Shown here piece by piece: positions 17,323 to 25,200 of a DNA stretch of 33,872 bases. The notes under the pieces are model-generated. The model did not search any database. It worked only from the letters and a program-made list of their open reading frames with translations, and was not told the origin of the DNA. This DNA is from Nonomuraea aridisoli (lineage in GTDB: Bacteria > Actinomycetota > Actinomycetes > Streptosporangiales > Streptosporangiaceae). The stretch is taken from the NCBI RefSeq assembly GCF_003236395.1, contig NZ_POUD01000076.1, forward strand, positions 1 through 33,872. Direction: 5' to 3'. Position 1 is the first letter of the stretch; each line of letters starts with the position of its first letter. The position numbers and the translations under genes are program-made.

Positions 17323-18557
17323 TCCCTACGCCTGCGGTACCGGGGGCCGCACGGGCGGAAGCGGATCTGACGGCAGTGTTGGCGTCGGTGTCCGCGACGC
17401 GGATGCTGGCCACGGTGCAGGAACTGGCCGGCGACCGCTATGCCGGAAGGCGGGTGGGTACGCCCGGCGGTCGGGCCGCCGCTGATTGGCTGGCCGCGCG
17501 GCTGCGCGAGCTGGGCGCCAACGTTGAGTTCGACGATTTCCCCGTGACGGGCGTGCGGGAGCTGTATGCCACGCCCGTACTGCAGTGGCACTCCGGTGGG
17601 CGGCTGCGGCAACTGGTGCACCGCCGCGACTTCGTGGAGCACCTCGCCTCAGCCGAACTGCCCGCCCCGCGCACTGCGCCCTTGGTCCGTCTCCCTTCTG
17701 GCGAGGGCGGCTTCCGGGACCGGTGGGTACTGGCCGAAGCCAGTGACTGGGCACGGGCCTGCGGGCCGGCCGGGGCTCAGAGCGCGGCAGGGATCCTAAC
17801 CGCGCGGGGCAGCGACGCCGAGGGCTGGATGCCCAAGATGATCGCCGGGCCGCCCGTCCGGAAAGTGCCGATCCTGGCCCTGCGCACAGAGGTGCACCGG
17901 GAGCTGACCGAAGCATTGACCGGCGGTCCCGTGCACGTCACGGCGTCACTACCGCTGCGGCAGGTCGCAACCGAGGGGCTCAACGTGTACGCCCGTTTCC
18001 CCGGAACCGGGCGTGGGCCGCGGGTGCTGCTGACCGCGCACTACGACGGCGTCGGGGATGATCCGGCCCAGCGGCTGCCGGCAGCCGCTGACAACGCTTC
18101 AGGTGTGGCCGCGGTACTGGAGGCCGCCCGTGTCCTGTCGGCGAACTCGCTCGCCGCACCGGCCGAGTTGTCGGTGGCGTTCCTGGATGCCGAGGAGGCA
18201 GGCGCGTGGGGCTCGGCCCACCATGCAGCCACGGTGCCGCCGGACACGCAAGTGCTCAACCTGGACGGGGCGGCGCAGCTGCATCAAGCCGCCTCCGTCG
18301 AGGCGGGCGGGCCGGCACATGCCCTGCTCGCGACTCTGGACCAGGCGGCGCGGCTGACCGGCGTGCCGTTGCGGGCCGGCGCCATGGCCTCTGACAACCG
18401 CCGATACGCCGCGGCTGGCTTGGCCGCGGTCGGCATCGGCATGGGTATGCCCGGCTACCAGACCCCAGCCGAGACACCCGACCGCGTACAAGCGGACACC
18501 CTGCTGGCCGCAGCCCGCCTGCTGGTGGCCACCGTGGGGCTGCTGGGCACGGCATGA
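17319..18557 (+). CDS. M28-type metallopeptidase-like protein
   Basis: 412 aa from the ATG overlapping the Cys-Cys-Gly gene stop. The C-terminal half is an M28 aminopeptidase-like zinc domain: H241 and D243 (LTAHYDGVG), D258 (AADNASGVAAVLEAA), the catalytic/metal pair E292-E293 (FLDAEEAG) and D316 (LNLDG). The last metal ligand, normally His in a YHTPxDT-like motif, is Gln here (YQTPAET, Q381), so activity or metal content may be altered. An N-terminal region (1-220) with RYAGRRVGTPGG resembles other M28 peptidases. No signal peptide is visible, so it is cytoplasmic. Coupling suggests it acts on the Cys-Cys-Gly peptide or a thiol conjugate. Confidence 0.85.
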   Translation: MIPTPAVPGAARAEADLTAVLASVSATRMLATVQELAGDRYAGRRVGTPGGRAAADWLAARLRELGANVEFDDFPVTGVRELYATPVLQWHSGGRLRQLVHRRDFVEHLASAELPAPRTAPLVRLPSGEGGFRDRWVLAEASDWARACGPAGAQSAAGILTARGSDAEGWMPKMIAGPPVRKVPILALRTEVHRELTEALTGGPVHVTASLPLRQVATEGLNVYARFPGTGRGPRVLLTAHYDGVGDDPAQRLPAAADNASGVAAVLEAARVLSANSLAAPAELSVAFLDAEEAGAWGSAHHAATVPPDTQVLNLDGAAQLHQAASVEAGGPAHALLATLDQAARLTGVPLRAGAMASDNRRYAAAGLAAVGIGMGMPGYQTPAETPDRVQADTLLAAARLLVATVGLLGTA

Positions 18558-18667
18558 TTGCCCCATCCAGCGTCCAGGCATGACCGCTGTCCATCCGCGC
18601 CCAGGGGCTGGCGGCCTGGGCGAGGGTTGAGCGACAGCTCGCACGTGGCCAAGATCCGCGAGGACCA

Positions 18668-20145
18668 TCACCTTGCCGGACATGGCGCGTCGCCTGAAGG
18701 AGAAGTCCTCAGCCGGAGCTCTCCTGCGAGAGCGGCAAGTTTGAACGCCGCAGTTGGATCAACGCCCAATTCGGCGGCTGCCGCCAAGACCGCGTCGGCC
18801 GGGCTGGTGTGCTGGGACAGGTGTCGAGAGGTTGCGGCGAGCAGCCGAGCCGGAGTGTCGGGAGGCAGGCCGAAATCTGCGGCGATGGCGCGTACTGCCA
18901 AGGTGACGGAGCAGACGCCGGTCTCGGGCAGGACGAGCTGTACGTCGCGGGCGGCTTCCCAGTCGCCAGCCAGGGCGGCGACGACCGAGCGGGCCTGCTC
19001 GTAGCCGGTGGCCATGAGGAACGTCGGCGCGCGGCCGTAGCTCTTCATGCCGATGGCGTAGTAGCCAGGCTCGGGGTGGGTGAGTTCGTCCACACCGTGT
19101 GGACGAACGGTGCCGCAGGAGTGGTCGTTGGGGTCGATGAGCGGGGCGAGCAGGCGGGTTGTCCCCAGGACCGGGTCCAGGTCCAGGCGGAGTTCGCTCA
19201 CGATGGAGTGATCAGGGCGGTAGCCGGTGGCTGCCACGATGGTGTCCGCGGTGATCGCCCACTCGGAGCCGTCCGCTCGGCGGGCTACCAGCTCTGCTGC
19301 TGTGCCGCCCGGCAGCGGCCTCACAGCCCTGGCCTTGAAGCCGGCGGCCAGTTCGACTACACCCTTGTCGACGAGCAGGCGGAGTCCGGAACCCAAAGTG
19401 CCACGGGCGGGCAAGGCGTCGTCGTCCTCGCCACCGTACGCGCGGTCTGGGGCGTCGGCGCGGATGGCCCAGGTCAGGCGGGTTCCCGGCTCCTGCTCGG
19501 TGAGGTCGGCCAAGGCGAGCAGCGTGGTGGCGGCGGAGTAGCCGGCTCCCACGATGATGGTGTGCTTCCCGGCGGACTTGGGACGGTCGGCGCCGAGGAC
19601 GTCGGGCAGCGCGTGGTTGATCCAGGGGGCCGCTTCGGCATCGCCGTGGGCGGGCAGCCCGTTGGCTCCGAGGACGTTGGGATTCGTCCAGGTTCCGGAG
19701 GCGTCGATGACGGCCGCGGCGATGATCTCGTCTCCGCCGGCCAGGCGGATGACGAAGGGCGCTTGGTCGCGTGCGGCGGTGCGCATGCGGTCGACGTCGA
19801 GGCGGCTGATCGCTGCGACGCGCGAGCGGTAGCGCACGTACGGGGCGATCGACGGCGACTCGGCCAAGGGCTGCAGGTATTGGTCGGCGAGTTCTGCCCC
19901 GGTGGGCAGTTCGTCAGGGCCGGGTGCTTCCCAGTCGGTGGCTTCCAGGAGCCGGCGGGCGGCTGGATCGATGTTGTAGCGCCAGGGGCTGAACAGGCGT
20001 ACGTGTCCCCACCGACGGACTGAGGAACCCGCACTGGTCCCGCTTCCAAGACGACGAAGGAGAGCCGGCGCTCGGCCAGGTGGGCAGCCGCTGCCAGCCC
20101 TACGGGACCGGCGCCGATCACTGCGACGGGCAGCTTGGCGGTCAT
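18668..20145 (-). pseudogene. FAD/NAD(P) oxidoreductase, paralogue 1, interrupted by a frameshift
   Basis: The ATG at 20145 begins MTAKLPVAVIGAGPVGLAAAAHLAER and is closely related to the intact gene at 23533. Around 20038-20041 one base appears missing: the sense strand reads gcgggaccagtgcgg where the paralogue implies GGA-ACC-AGT. After that point the downstream frame restores AGSSVRRWGHVRLFSPW and continues to 18668. With the base restored the protein would be 492 aa. The C-terminus differs from the paralogue and lacks its Cys-Cys-Gly end. A true pseudogene, a sequencing error, or programmed frameshifting are possible. It lies 18 bp downstream of the FMO-like gene in the same operon. Confidence 0.75.
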
Positions 20146-20163
20146 CGGGTTACTCCCTTCCTG

Positions 20164-21225
20164 TCACAGGCCGTAGACGGCGAGGCCCTTGCTCGCGTAC
20201 GCGGCGATGGGGGTGGCGATGTGTTCGGCGTCGCGGTGCACCCCGCGCAGCGTGTTGGATGCGAAGGAACGCTGGAATTCCAGCCCCACGTACGCCAGAC
20301 CCAGGTGGGTGGTGGAGATGCCGCCGGTGTGCAGAGGTATGCCGTTGTCGTCGAGGCAGCCGAGGGGACGCAGGTACTCCAGGTGGGGGCGGTAGCCGGT
20401 GGCGTAGATGACGGTGTCCACGCGCTCGCGGGTGCCGTCGGCCCAGACGACGTGGTCGCCGTCGAAGGCGGAGAACATGGGACGTCGCTCAAGCCGTCCC
20501 GTTTCTACGGCGGCGGCGTAGTCGCCGGTGTCCAGGACGGGCGTGCCGGTCGCGATGCGGGCCAGCCATTCCGCGGGCAGGGTGTCGAATCCGGTGGTGG
20601 CATGCCAGTAGTGCACGTCCTTGCCGCCGATGAACTGCGGCATGAACTGGATGGGCCCGCGGGTGGCCAGGGTGACGGTGGCCATCTGGGCGAGTTCGTA
20701 ACCCACCTGGACGGCCGAGTTGCCTGCGCCCACGACGACCACGCGTTGCCCGGCGTAGTGCTTGGGGTTGCGGTAGTCGGCCACGTGGAGGGCCTGGCCA
20801 GTGAAGTGACCCGGCAGGCTGGGGATGTAGGCGTTGCCGAACGAGCCCGAGGCGGCCACGACGGCCTGGGTGTGCAACGTGTCGCCGCCGGCGGGATGGA
20901 TGAGGAAGCCGCCCGCGCCGTCTGCCTCGACGGAGGCGACACGGACACGAGTGCGGATCTCCACGTCCAGGGTGTCGGCGTAGTGCTGGAGGTAGGCGAC
21001 GACCTCGTCGCGGGAGGGGTAGCGGTCCGGGTCGCCGGGGAAGTCCAGGCCGGGCATGGTGCTGTACCGGGCGGGTGAGAACAGAGTGAGGCTGTCGTAG
21101 TAGTCGGCCCAGGAGCCCGTCGGCTGGTCACCTGCTTCCAGGATGACCGGGGTGATTCCGCAGTCCCGGAGTGCGCGGGCGGCGGCGAGGCCGGACTGTC
21201 CGGCACCGATGACGATTGTGTCCAT
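20164..21225 (-). CDS. Flavin monooxygenase-like NAD(P)/FAD oxidoreductase (ArsO/CzcO-like), copy 1
   Basis: 353 aa. FAD motif GAGQSG (residues 7-12), NADPH motif GAGNSA in RVVVVGAGNSAVQVGYEL, and an ATGYRP motif near residue 277 define the small FMO-like family often found in arsenic operons. It lacks an organic-substrate domain. It is first in a two-gene leftward operon with the frameshifted flavoprotein and divergent from an ArsR gene; an inverted repeat lies in the gap. Likely substrates are a metalloid or thiol-metalloid compound, by context only. Confidence 0.82.
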   Translation of the reverse strand: MDTIVIGAGQSGLAAARALRDCGITPVILEAGDQPTGSWADYYDSLTLFSPARYSTMPGLDFPGDPDRYPSRDEVVAYLQHYADTLDVEIRTRVRVASVEADGAGGFLIHPAGGDTLHTQAVVAASGSFGNAYIPSLPGHFTGQALHVADYRNPKHYAGQRVVVVGAGNSAVQVGYELAQMATVTLATRGPIQFMPQFIGGKDVHYWHATTGFDTLPAEWLARIATGTPVLDTGDYAAAVETGRLERRPMFSAFDGDHVVWADGTRERVDTVIYATGYRPHLEYLRPLGCLDDNGIPLHTGGISTTHLGLAYVGLEFQRSFASNTLRGVHRDAEHIATPIAAYASKGLAVYGL

Positions 21226-21233
21226 GCCGCCGG

Positions 21234-21267
21234 ATCATATCGTCATATCCAGAAAACACAATATGAT
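21234..21267. promoter_or_regulatory. Candidate ArsR operator in the divergent gap
   Basis: Inverted arms atcatat (21234-21240) and atatgat (21261-21267) lie between the FMO-like gene start (21225, minus) and the ArsR start (21286, plus), in an unusually AT-rich 60-bp gap. The sequence differs from the TAGA/TCGA boxes elsewhere in the block, as expected for a different ArsR recognition helix. Confidence 0.55.
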
Positions 21268-21285
21268 AAGCTTGGGGTGATGCTA

Positions 21286-21624
21286 ATGACCATGACGACG
21301 AATGCGTTCGAGCTGAGCGACGAGGCGCGCGGCTTCCTCAAGGCGATGGCCAGCGAGACGCGCCAGCAGATCATGGAACTGTTCGTCGGAGGCATCGAGC
21401 TCACGGTCAACGAGGTCGCCGAACGCATGTCCCTGGCACAGTCAGCGACCTCGACCCATCTGGCAACCCTGCGCGACGGCGGCGTCCTCACCTCGCGGCG
21501 GGAGTGGAAGACCGTCTACTACCGCGCCGACTCGGCCCGCATCAGCAAGGCGCTGTCCGACCTCCAGGCCACCCTGAACGCCTGCTGCCCACCAGACGAC
21601 GCACCCACCGCCGGCTGCTGCTGA
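21286..21624 (+). CDS. ArsR/SmtB-family regulator with C-terminal Cys pairs
   Basis: 112 aa from the ATG at 21286, placed 8 bp after gggg; upstream in-frame starts at 21277 and 21280 are less well spaced. The winged HTH has the recognition helix SLAQSATSTHLATLRDGG (about 49-66). There is no CxC motif in the DNA-binding helix. Instead, four cysteines sit at the end: C100-C101 and C111-C112 (ACCPPDDAPTAGCC), a plausible soft-metal sensor site. Its C-terminus resembles the PTA/GCC spacing of the Cys-Cys-Gly peptide. Divergent from the flavoprotein operon, which it probably represses. Confidence 0.88.
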   Translation: MTMTTNAFELSDEARGFLKAMASETRQQIMELFVGGIELTVNEVAERMSLAQSATSTHLATLRDGGVLTSRREWKTVYYRADSARISKALSDLQATLNACCPPDDAPTAGCC

Positions 21625-21727
21625 CCTTCGGTCGAGAAGTCCCCGATACGCCGATGTGCGGCCCGCGCGGCAGGGCGTAGTCGCGCATCAGCTGCGGGGA
21701 CCGCTGTTGAGGCGTCGTAATGCTGCC

Positions 21728-23083
21728 TTAGTCGGCCAGTCCGACGCCATACTCCTTCGCCCACTCCGTGATGAGCGAGCGCCAGTCTGTACTCCAGCGC
21801 TTCGGCTGGATCTGGCCTTGCTGGGAAATCTGCAGATTCTCGGGCTGTCCGAAGCCCTGGAAGACCTCGTTTGCTAACAGTGCCGCCGTGCTGACCGCTC
21901 CTGACGCCGTGCACAGAACATCAAGAGGCGCGGCGGCTACTGCCGGCTGAAACGACTCGTGTCGGGCCGGGTTGCCGAGATCGATCCGGCCGTAACCACC
22001 GAAGTGGATCAACTGCCAATCCGGTGGATCGATGCTGGGCGTCATGGTCACGCGTACGGTCGCCATCCCGGCCGCTTGAGCAAGGTTACGAGCGTGATCA
22101 GCCAAGAACAGCAGTCCCGAGACGATGATGACGATGACCAACTCGTCCAGGAACGGCCAGGCGTCCATCTCGTTCTGCATCCCGTTGTCGGCGCGGAACA
22201 TGGGGCAGCGGGCGAAGGTGCCGCTGCCGTCGTCGTATAACTCGGCCACCATGGAAAGAGGGTCGGCGATGGAACGGATCTGGTCATCGAGGATGAATCG
22301 CCGCTGGCCGAGGGTGACGCGCGTCCACGACCAGTCCAGTCCCGGGCCGGTCTTCGGATGCGAAATGATGAACGGGCTGGAGCCTTCACTGGCCTGGCGG
22401 ACCTGCGCGAACAACGCATCGTCAATGCGAATCTCTCCTGGTTGCTCAGGCACGAGCGACACCAGCACCCACGGCGACCCTGCCGGAATGCGGCGGGCCG
22501 TGGCCGTCTCGATCTCCTCGGCACGACTGATCTGGTCACGTCGCACGACATCACGCCGCCGATAGGCGGTCTCGATCTCTGGCTCGGTCAGGTAGGCGAT
22601 AGTCGACCCGATTCGCCGCGGGTAACGGTAACCGTCGTTCACCGCGACGGCGTACGGCTGTCGGGTGCCGGCCGCGACGGCGATGACATAGCAGCCCATG
22701 CCGGGATGCGCGGGGTTCTCCACCGGGATGATCTCGAACATCGGCAGCGGATGCACCCCAGAGGCGATGACCTGATGCATGCGGGTCGCCGCGGCATCGG
22801 ACAAGCCGACGTCAGTCATGGTGACGGCACGCCCCTGGGCGTCCTCATCGATACCAAGGACAAGCAGACCGCCGCGGGTCGAGGCAAGGGCGGCCACGTC
22901 GGTACATAGAGAGCGACGGTCCCTGTCGCCGTGGCCATACAGCTCTCGCTTGTAGTCGAGGTCTTCGGCTTCCCCAACCTGGCCGGCGACGAGCAGCTCA
23001 AGGTGGCGGTACTGCAGGGCGCCCGCAGTCAGAGTGGCACCGCCGAGCAGGGTCTGTAGGCGGGGAGATCGAAGCACGGTCAT
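21728..23083 (-). CDS. AlbA_2/Schlafen-type putative DNA-binding protein
   Basis: 451 aa from the ATG at 23083 (the frame is open further upstream but overlaps promoter-like sequence). Residues about 30-135 carry the AlbA_2 signature: GEAEDLDYKREL, then LCTDVAALASTRGGLLVLGIDED, and PRRIGSTIAYLTEPEIETAYRRR after a beta-rich stretch. The C-terminal half is not recognised and includes one hydrophobic stretch (ELVIVIIVSGLLFLA). AlbA_2 proteins are variously regulators and defence-associated. It sits between two metalloid transcription units without obvious coupling and may be a cargo gene. Confidence 0.75.
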   Translation of the reverse strand: MTVLRSPRLQTLLGGATLTAGALQYRHLELLVAGQVGEAEDLDYKRELYGHGDRDRRSLCTDVAALASTRGGLLVLGIDEDAQGRAVTMTDVGLSDAAATRMHQVIASGVHPLPMFEIIPVENPAHPGMGCYVIAVAAGTRQPYAVAVNDGYRYPRRIGSTIAYLTEPEIETAYRRRDVVRRDQISRAEEIETATARRIPAGSPWVLVSLVPEQPGEIRIDDALFAQVRQASEGSSPFIISHPKTGPGLDWSWTRVTLGQRRFILDDQIRSIADPLSMVAELYDDGSGTFARCPMFRADNGMQNEMDAWPFLDELVIVIIVSGLLFLADHARNLAQAAGMATVRVTMTPSIDPPDWQLIHFGGYGRIDLGNPARHESFQPAVAAAPLDVLCTASGAVSTAALLANEVFQGFGQPENLQISQQGQIQPKRWSTDWRSLITEWAKEYGVGLAD

Positions 23084-23293
23084 TTCGTGCACAGTAGAAC
23101 AGAAGGGGCGAGCGCGCAGCCCTGTAGATGCCGCCGGCTCGCCAACGATTCCGCAAGACTGGACACTCGCGGTGGCCCGCCATCCAGTTCCACCACCCTT
23201 CGTGCGGAAACGCCTCGGCACCTGACTCGTTACCTGAACGGGGCGATCTACCCTCGGCCGCAGTTGCCTCACCACATGCCGAGCCCAAATGAT

Positions 23294-23363
23294 TAGATGT
23301 AGCTCTAATTTGACATACATCTAAGCCTCTTGCCATGCTAAGCACTGCTTAGACGATGTTCTA
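23294..23363 (+). promoter_or_regulatory. ArsR-type operator array and promoter of the second flavoprotein operon
   Basis: TAGA-N6-TCTA at 23294-23307, TTGA-N6-TCTA at 23310-23323 (16 bp on) and TAGA-N6-TCTA at 23350-23363 repeat the layout found at 16958-17026. TTGACA at 23310-23315 is the likely -35, with CATGCT 18 bp later as -10, so the third box covers the transcript start. The 16 bases at 23282-23297 match 16946-16961 with one difference, indicating that the two promoters share an origin. Confidence 0.72.
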
Positions 23364-23377
23364 AACAGGAGGTCTCA

Positions 23378-23512
23378 GTGCTTACGCTTCTTCGTCGCCT
23401 GCGTTCAACCACGATCACGTTCGACGAGAGGCGTGGCGGCGTGTGCGACGCAACGTGCCGCGCCGAGGCGCTGGTCGAGCGCGCCCGTACCTCCGCCCTG
23501 ATGGCCCGCTGA
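23378..23512 (+). CDS. Small Cys-containing peptide, 44 aa
   Basis: A GTG at 23378 follows a perfect aggagg (23368-23373) and encodes 44 residues: a basic start (LTLLRRLRS), a TITFDERRGGVCDATC centre and a helical RAEALVERARTSALMAR end. It has two cysteines spaced CDATC. It lies directly after the operator array and 20 bp before the flavoprotein gene, so it is the first gene of the operon. No family could be assigned. Confidence 0.65.
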   Translation: MLTLLRRLRSTTITFDERRGGVCDATCRAEALVERARTSALMAR

Positions 23513-23532
23513 GACAGAGAAGAGGATCGATC

Positions 23533-24915
23533 ATGAGTGGATGCTGTGGCCCCTCGGCCGTCGAGATCGAGCGGTTCACGCCGCGCACGGAGCTTCCCGT
23601 GGTCGTGATCGGCGCAGGGCCGGTCGGCCTGGCCGCCGCCGCCCACCTGGCCGAACGCGGCCTGGACTTCCTCGTGCTGGAGGCCGGCGAACAGGCGGGC
23701 GCGTCGATCGCGCAGTGGGGGCACGTACGGCTGTTCAGCCCGTGGAAGTACGACATCGACGCCGCCGCCCGCCGCCTCCTGGAGGCCGACGGCTGGACCG
23801 CCCCTGACCCCGACTGGCTGCCGACCGGCGCCGAGCTGATCTCCGACTACCTCGCGCCGCTGGCCAAGCTGTTCGGCGACCGGCTGCGCACCGGCGTGAA
23901 AGTGACGGCGATCAGCCGCCTCGGCTACGACCGCGTCCGCACCAACGGCCGCGAGGACTCCCCCTTCCTGCTGCGGCTCGACACCGGCGAGGAACTCCAG
24001 GCCAAGGCCGTCATCGACGCCTCCGGCACCTGGACCCGGCCGAACGTCCTGGGCGCCGGCGGCCTGCCCGCCCATGGCGAGGACGACATCGCCGGCCTCG
24101 TCGACCACGCCCTGCCCGACGTGCTCGGCAAGGATCGGGCGGCGTACGAGGGCCGGCACACGCTCGTCGTCGGCGCCGGCCACTCGGCCGCCACCACGCT
24201 CATCGCGCTCGCCCAGCTCGACGACGCCCAGATCACCTGGGCCATCAGGGCCGGCTCGGCCACCCGCGCCTACGGCGGCGGAGACGCGGACGCCCTCCCG
24301 GCACGCGGCGCCCTCGGCACCCGCCTGCACGAACTGGTCACCTCTGGCCGGATCCAACTGCTGACCGGCTTCTTCACCCACTCCGTCGAACGCGACGGCG
24401 GACGGGTCACAGTGGTCAGCCGCGACCCGTCCGGCCACGAGCAGTCGGTCACCGTCGACCGCATCGTGTCGGCCACGGGCTACCGCCCCGACCACTCGAT
24501 CACCTCCGAGCTGCGCCTCGACCTCGACCCGATCCTCGGCTCCACCCGCGCCCTGGCTCCGCTGATCGACCCGAACCAGCACTCCTGCGGCACCGTCCCA
24601 CCCCACGGCGTGGACGAGCTGGCCCACCCCGAACCCGGCTACTACACGGTCGGCGTCAAGAGCTACGGCCGCGCCCCCACGTTCCTGCTGGCCACCGGCT
24701 ACGAGCAGGCCCGCTCGGTCGTCGCCGCCCTCGCCGGCGACTGGGACGCCGCCCGAGACGTGCAGCTCGACCTGCCCGAAACCGGCGTATGCTCCTCCAA
24801 CCTCGCCGAAGCCCAGGAGCAGCGCGTCGGCCTGGCCACCGGCATCAGCGGCGGCCTGCTCGCCACCCCGCTCCCGCTCGCCACCGTCTCGTCCGGCGGC
24901 GGCTGCTGCGGCTGA
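23533..24915 (+). CDS. FAD/NAD(P) oxidoreductase with Cys-Cys-Gly at both ends, paralogue 2
   Basis: 460 aa from the ATG at 23533 (RBS agaggat). A short extension carries CCG at residues 4-6, followed by the FAD motif GAGPVG (27-32), the RLFSPW segment, a second Rossmann site (LVVGAGHSAATTLIAL) and SATGYRPDH. The last residues are GGGCCG, so the protein also ends in CCG (458-460). The paired cysteines outside the flavin domain could bind a metalloid or exchange thiols with the active site. It is the intact relative of the frameshifted gene ending at 18668. Substrate unknown. Confidence 0.85.
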   Translation: MSGCCGPSAVEIERFTPRTELPVVVIGAGPVGLAAAAHLAERGLDFLVLEAGEQAGASIAQWGHVRLFSPWKYDIDAAARRLLEADGWTAPDPDWLPTGAELISDYLAPLAKLFGDRLRTGVKVTAISRLGYDRVRTNGREDSPFLLRLDTGEELQAKAVIDASGTWTRPNVLGAGGLPAHGEDDIAGLVDHALPDVLGKDRAAYEGRHTLVVGAGHSAATTLIALAQLDDAQITWAIRAGSATRAYGGGDADALPARGALGTRLHELVTSGRIQLLTGFFTHSVERDGGRVTVVSRDPSGHEQSVTVDRIVSATGYRPDHSITSELRLDLDPILGSTRALAPLIDPNQHSCGTVPPHGVDELAHPEPGYYTVGVKSYGRAPTFLLATGYEQARSVVAALAGDWDAARDVQLDLPETGVCSSNLAEAQEQRVGLATGISGGLLATPLPLATVSSGGGCCG

Positions 24916-24927
24916 CAGGGAAAGAAC

Positions 24928-25200
24928 ATGTCCGACGGACACCCCACGGCAGCGCAGAAGGAAGCCCTGCGCATCATCTGCGACCACGAGCCGATTCCGA
25001 CCGACCGGCTGGCCGGCGAACTCCTCGCCGCCCGGCCGGGCAGCACCAACCCCCGCTATTCCCTCGCCATCACCCGCATGGCCGGAACACTCGCCTGGCG
25101 TCTCCAAGCCCAGGGCTTCGTCGCCGAAGCCGAGTTCGACCGCTGGAAGACGACACCAGACGGTCGTGCCCTGATCGCCTGCTCAAGCAGGGACTCGTGA
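24928..25200 (+). CDS. Small winged-helix-like protein
   Basis: 90 aa, starting 12 bp after the flavoprotein gene with RBS agggaaag. A helical N-terminus (AAQKEALRIICDHEPIPTDRLAGELL) and later WRLQAQGFVAEAEFDRWKTTPDGRAL suggest a winged helix-turn-helix fold, though no family is certain. It ends in a GTGA overlap with the MFS gene. It may be a regulator or adaptor of this operon. Confidence 0.65.
   Translation: MSDGHPTAAQKEALRIICDHEPIPTDRLAGELLAARPGSTNPRYSLAITRMAGTLAWRLQAQGFVAEAEFDRWKTTPDGRALIACSSRDS

Noticed and set aside
18558..18667. A terminator in the gap between the convergent peptidase and flavoprotein genes
   Set aside because: Only weak, short GC-rich repeats are visible; no hairpin comparable to those at 7004 or 16316.
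23338..25107. 589-codon minus-strand ORF opposite the Cys-Cys-Gly flavoprotein
   Set aside because: The plus strand carries two Rossmann motifs, an RBS and operator, so the minus frame is a shadow.
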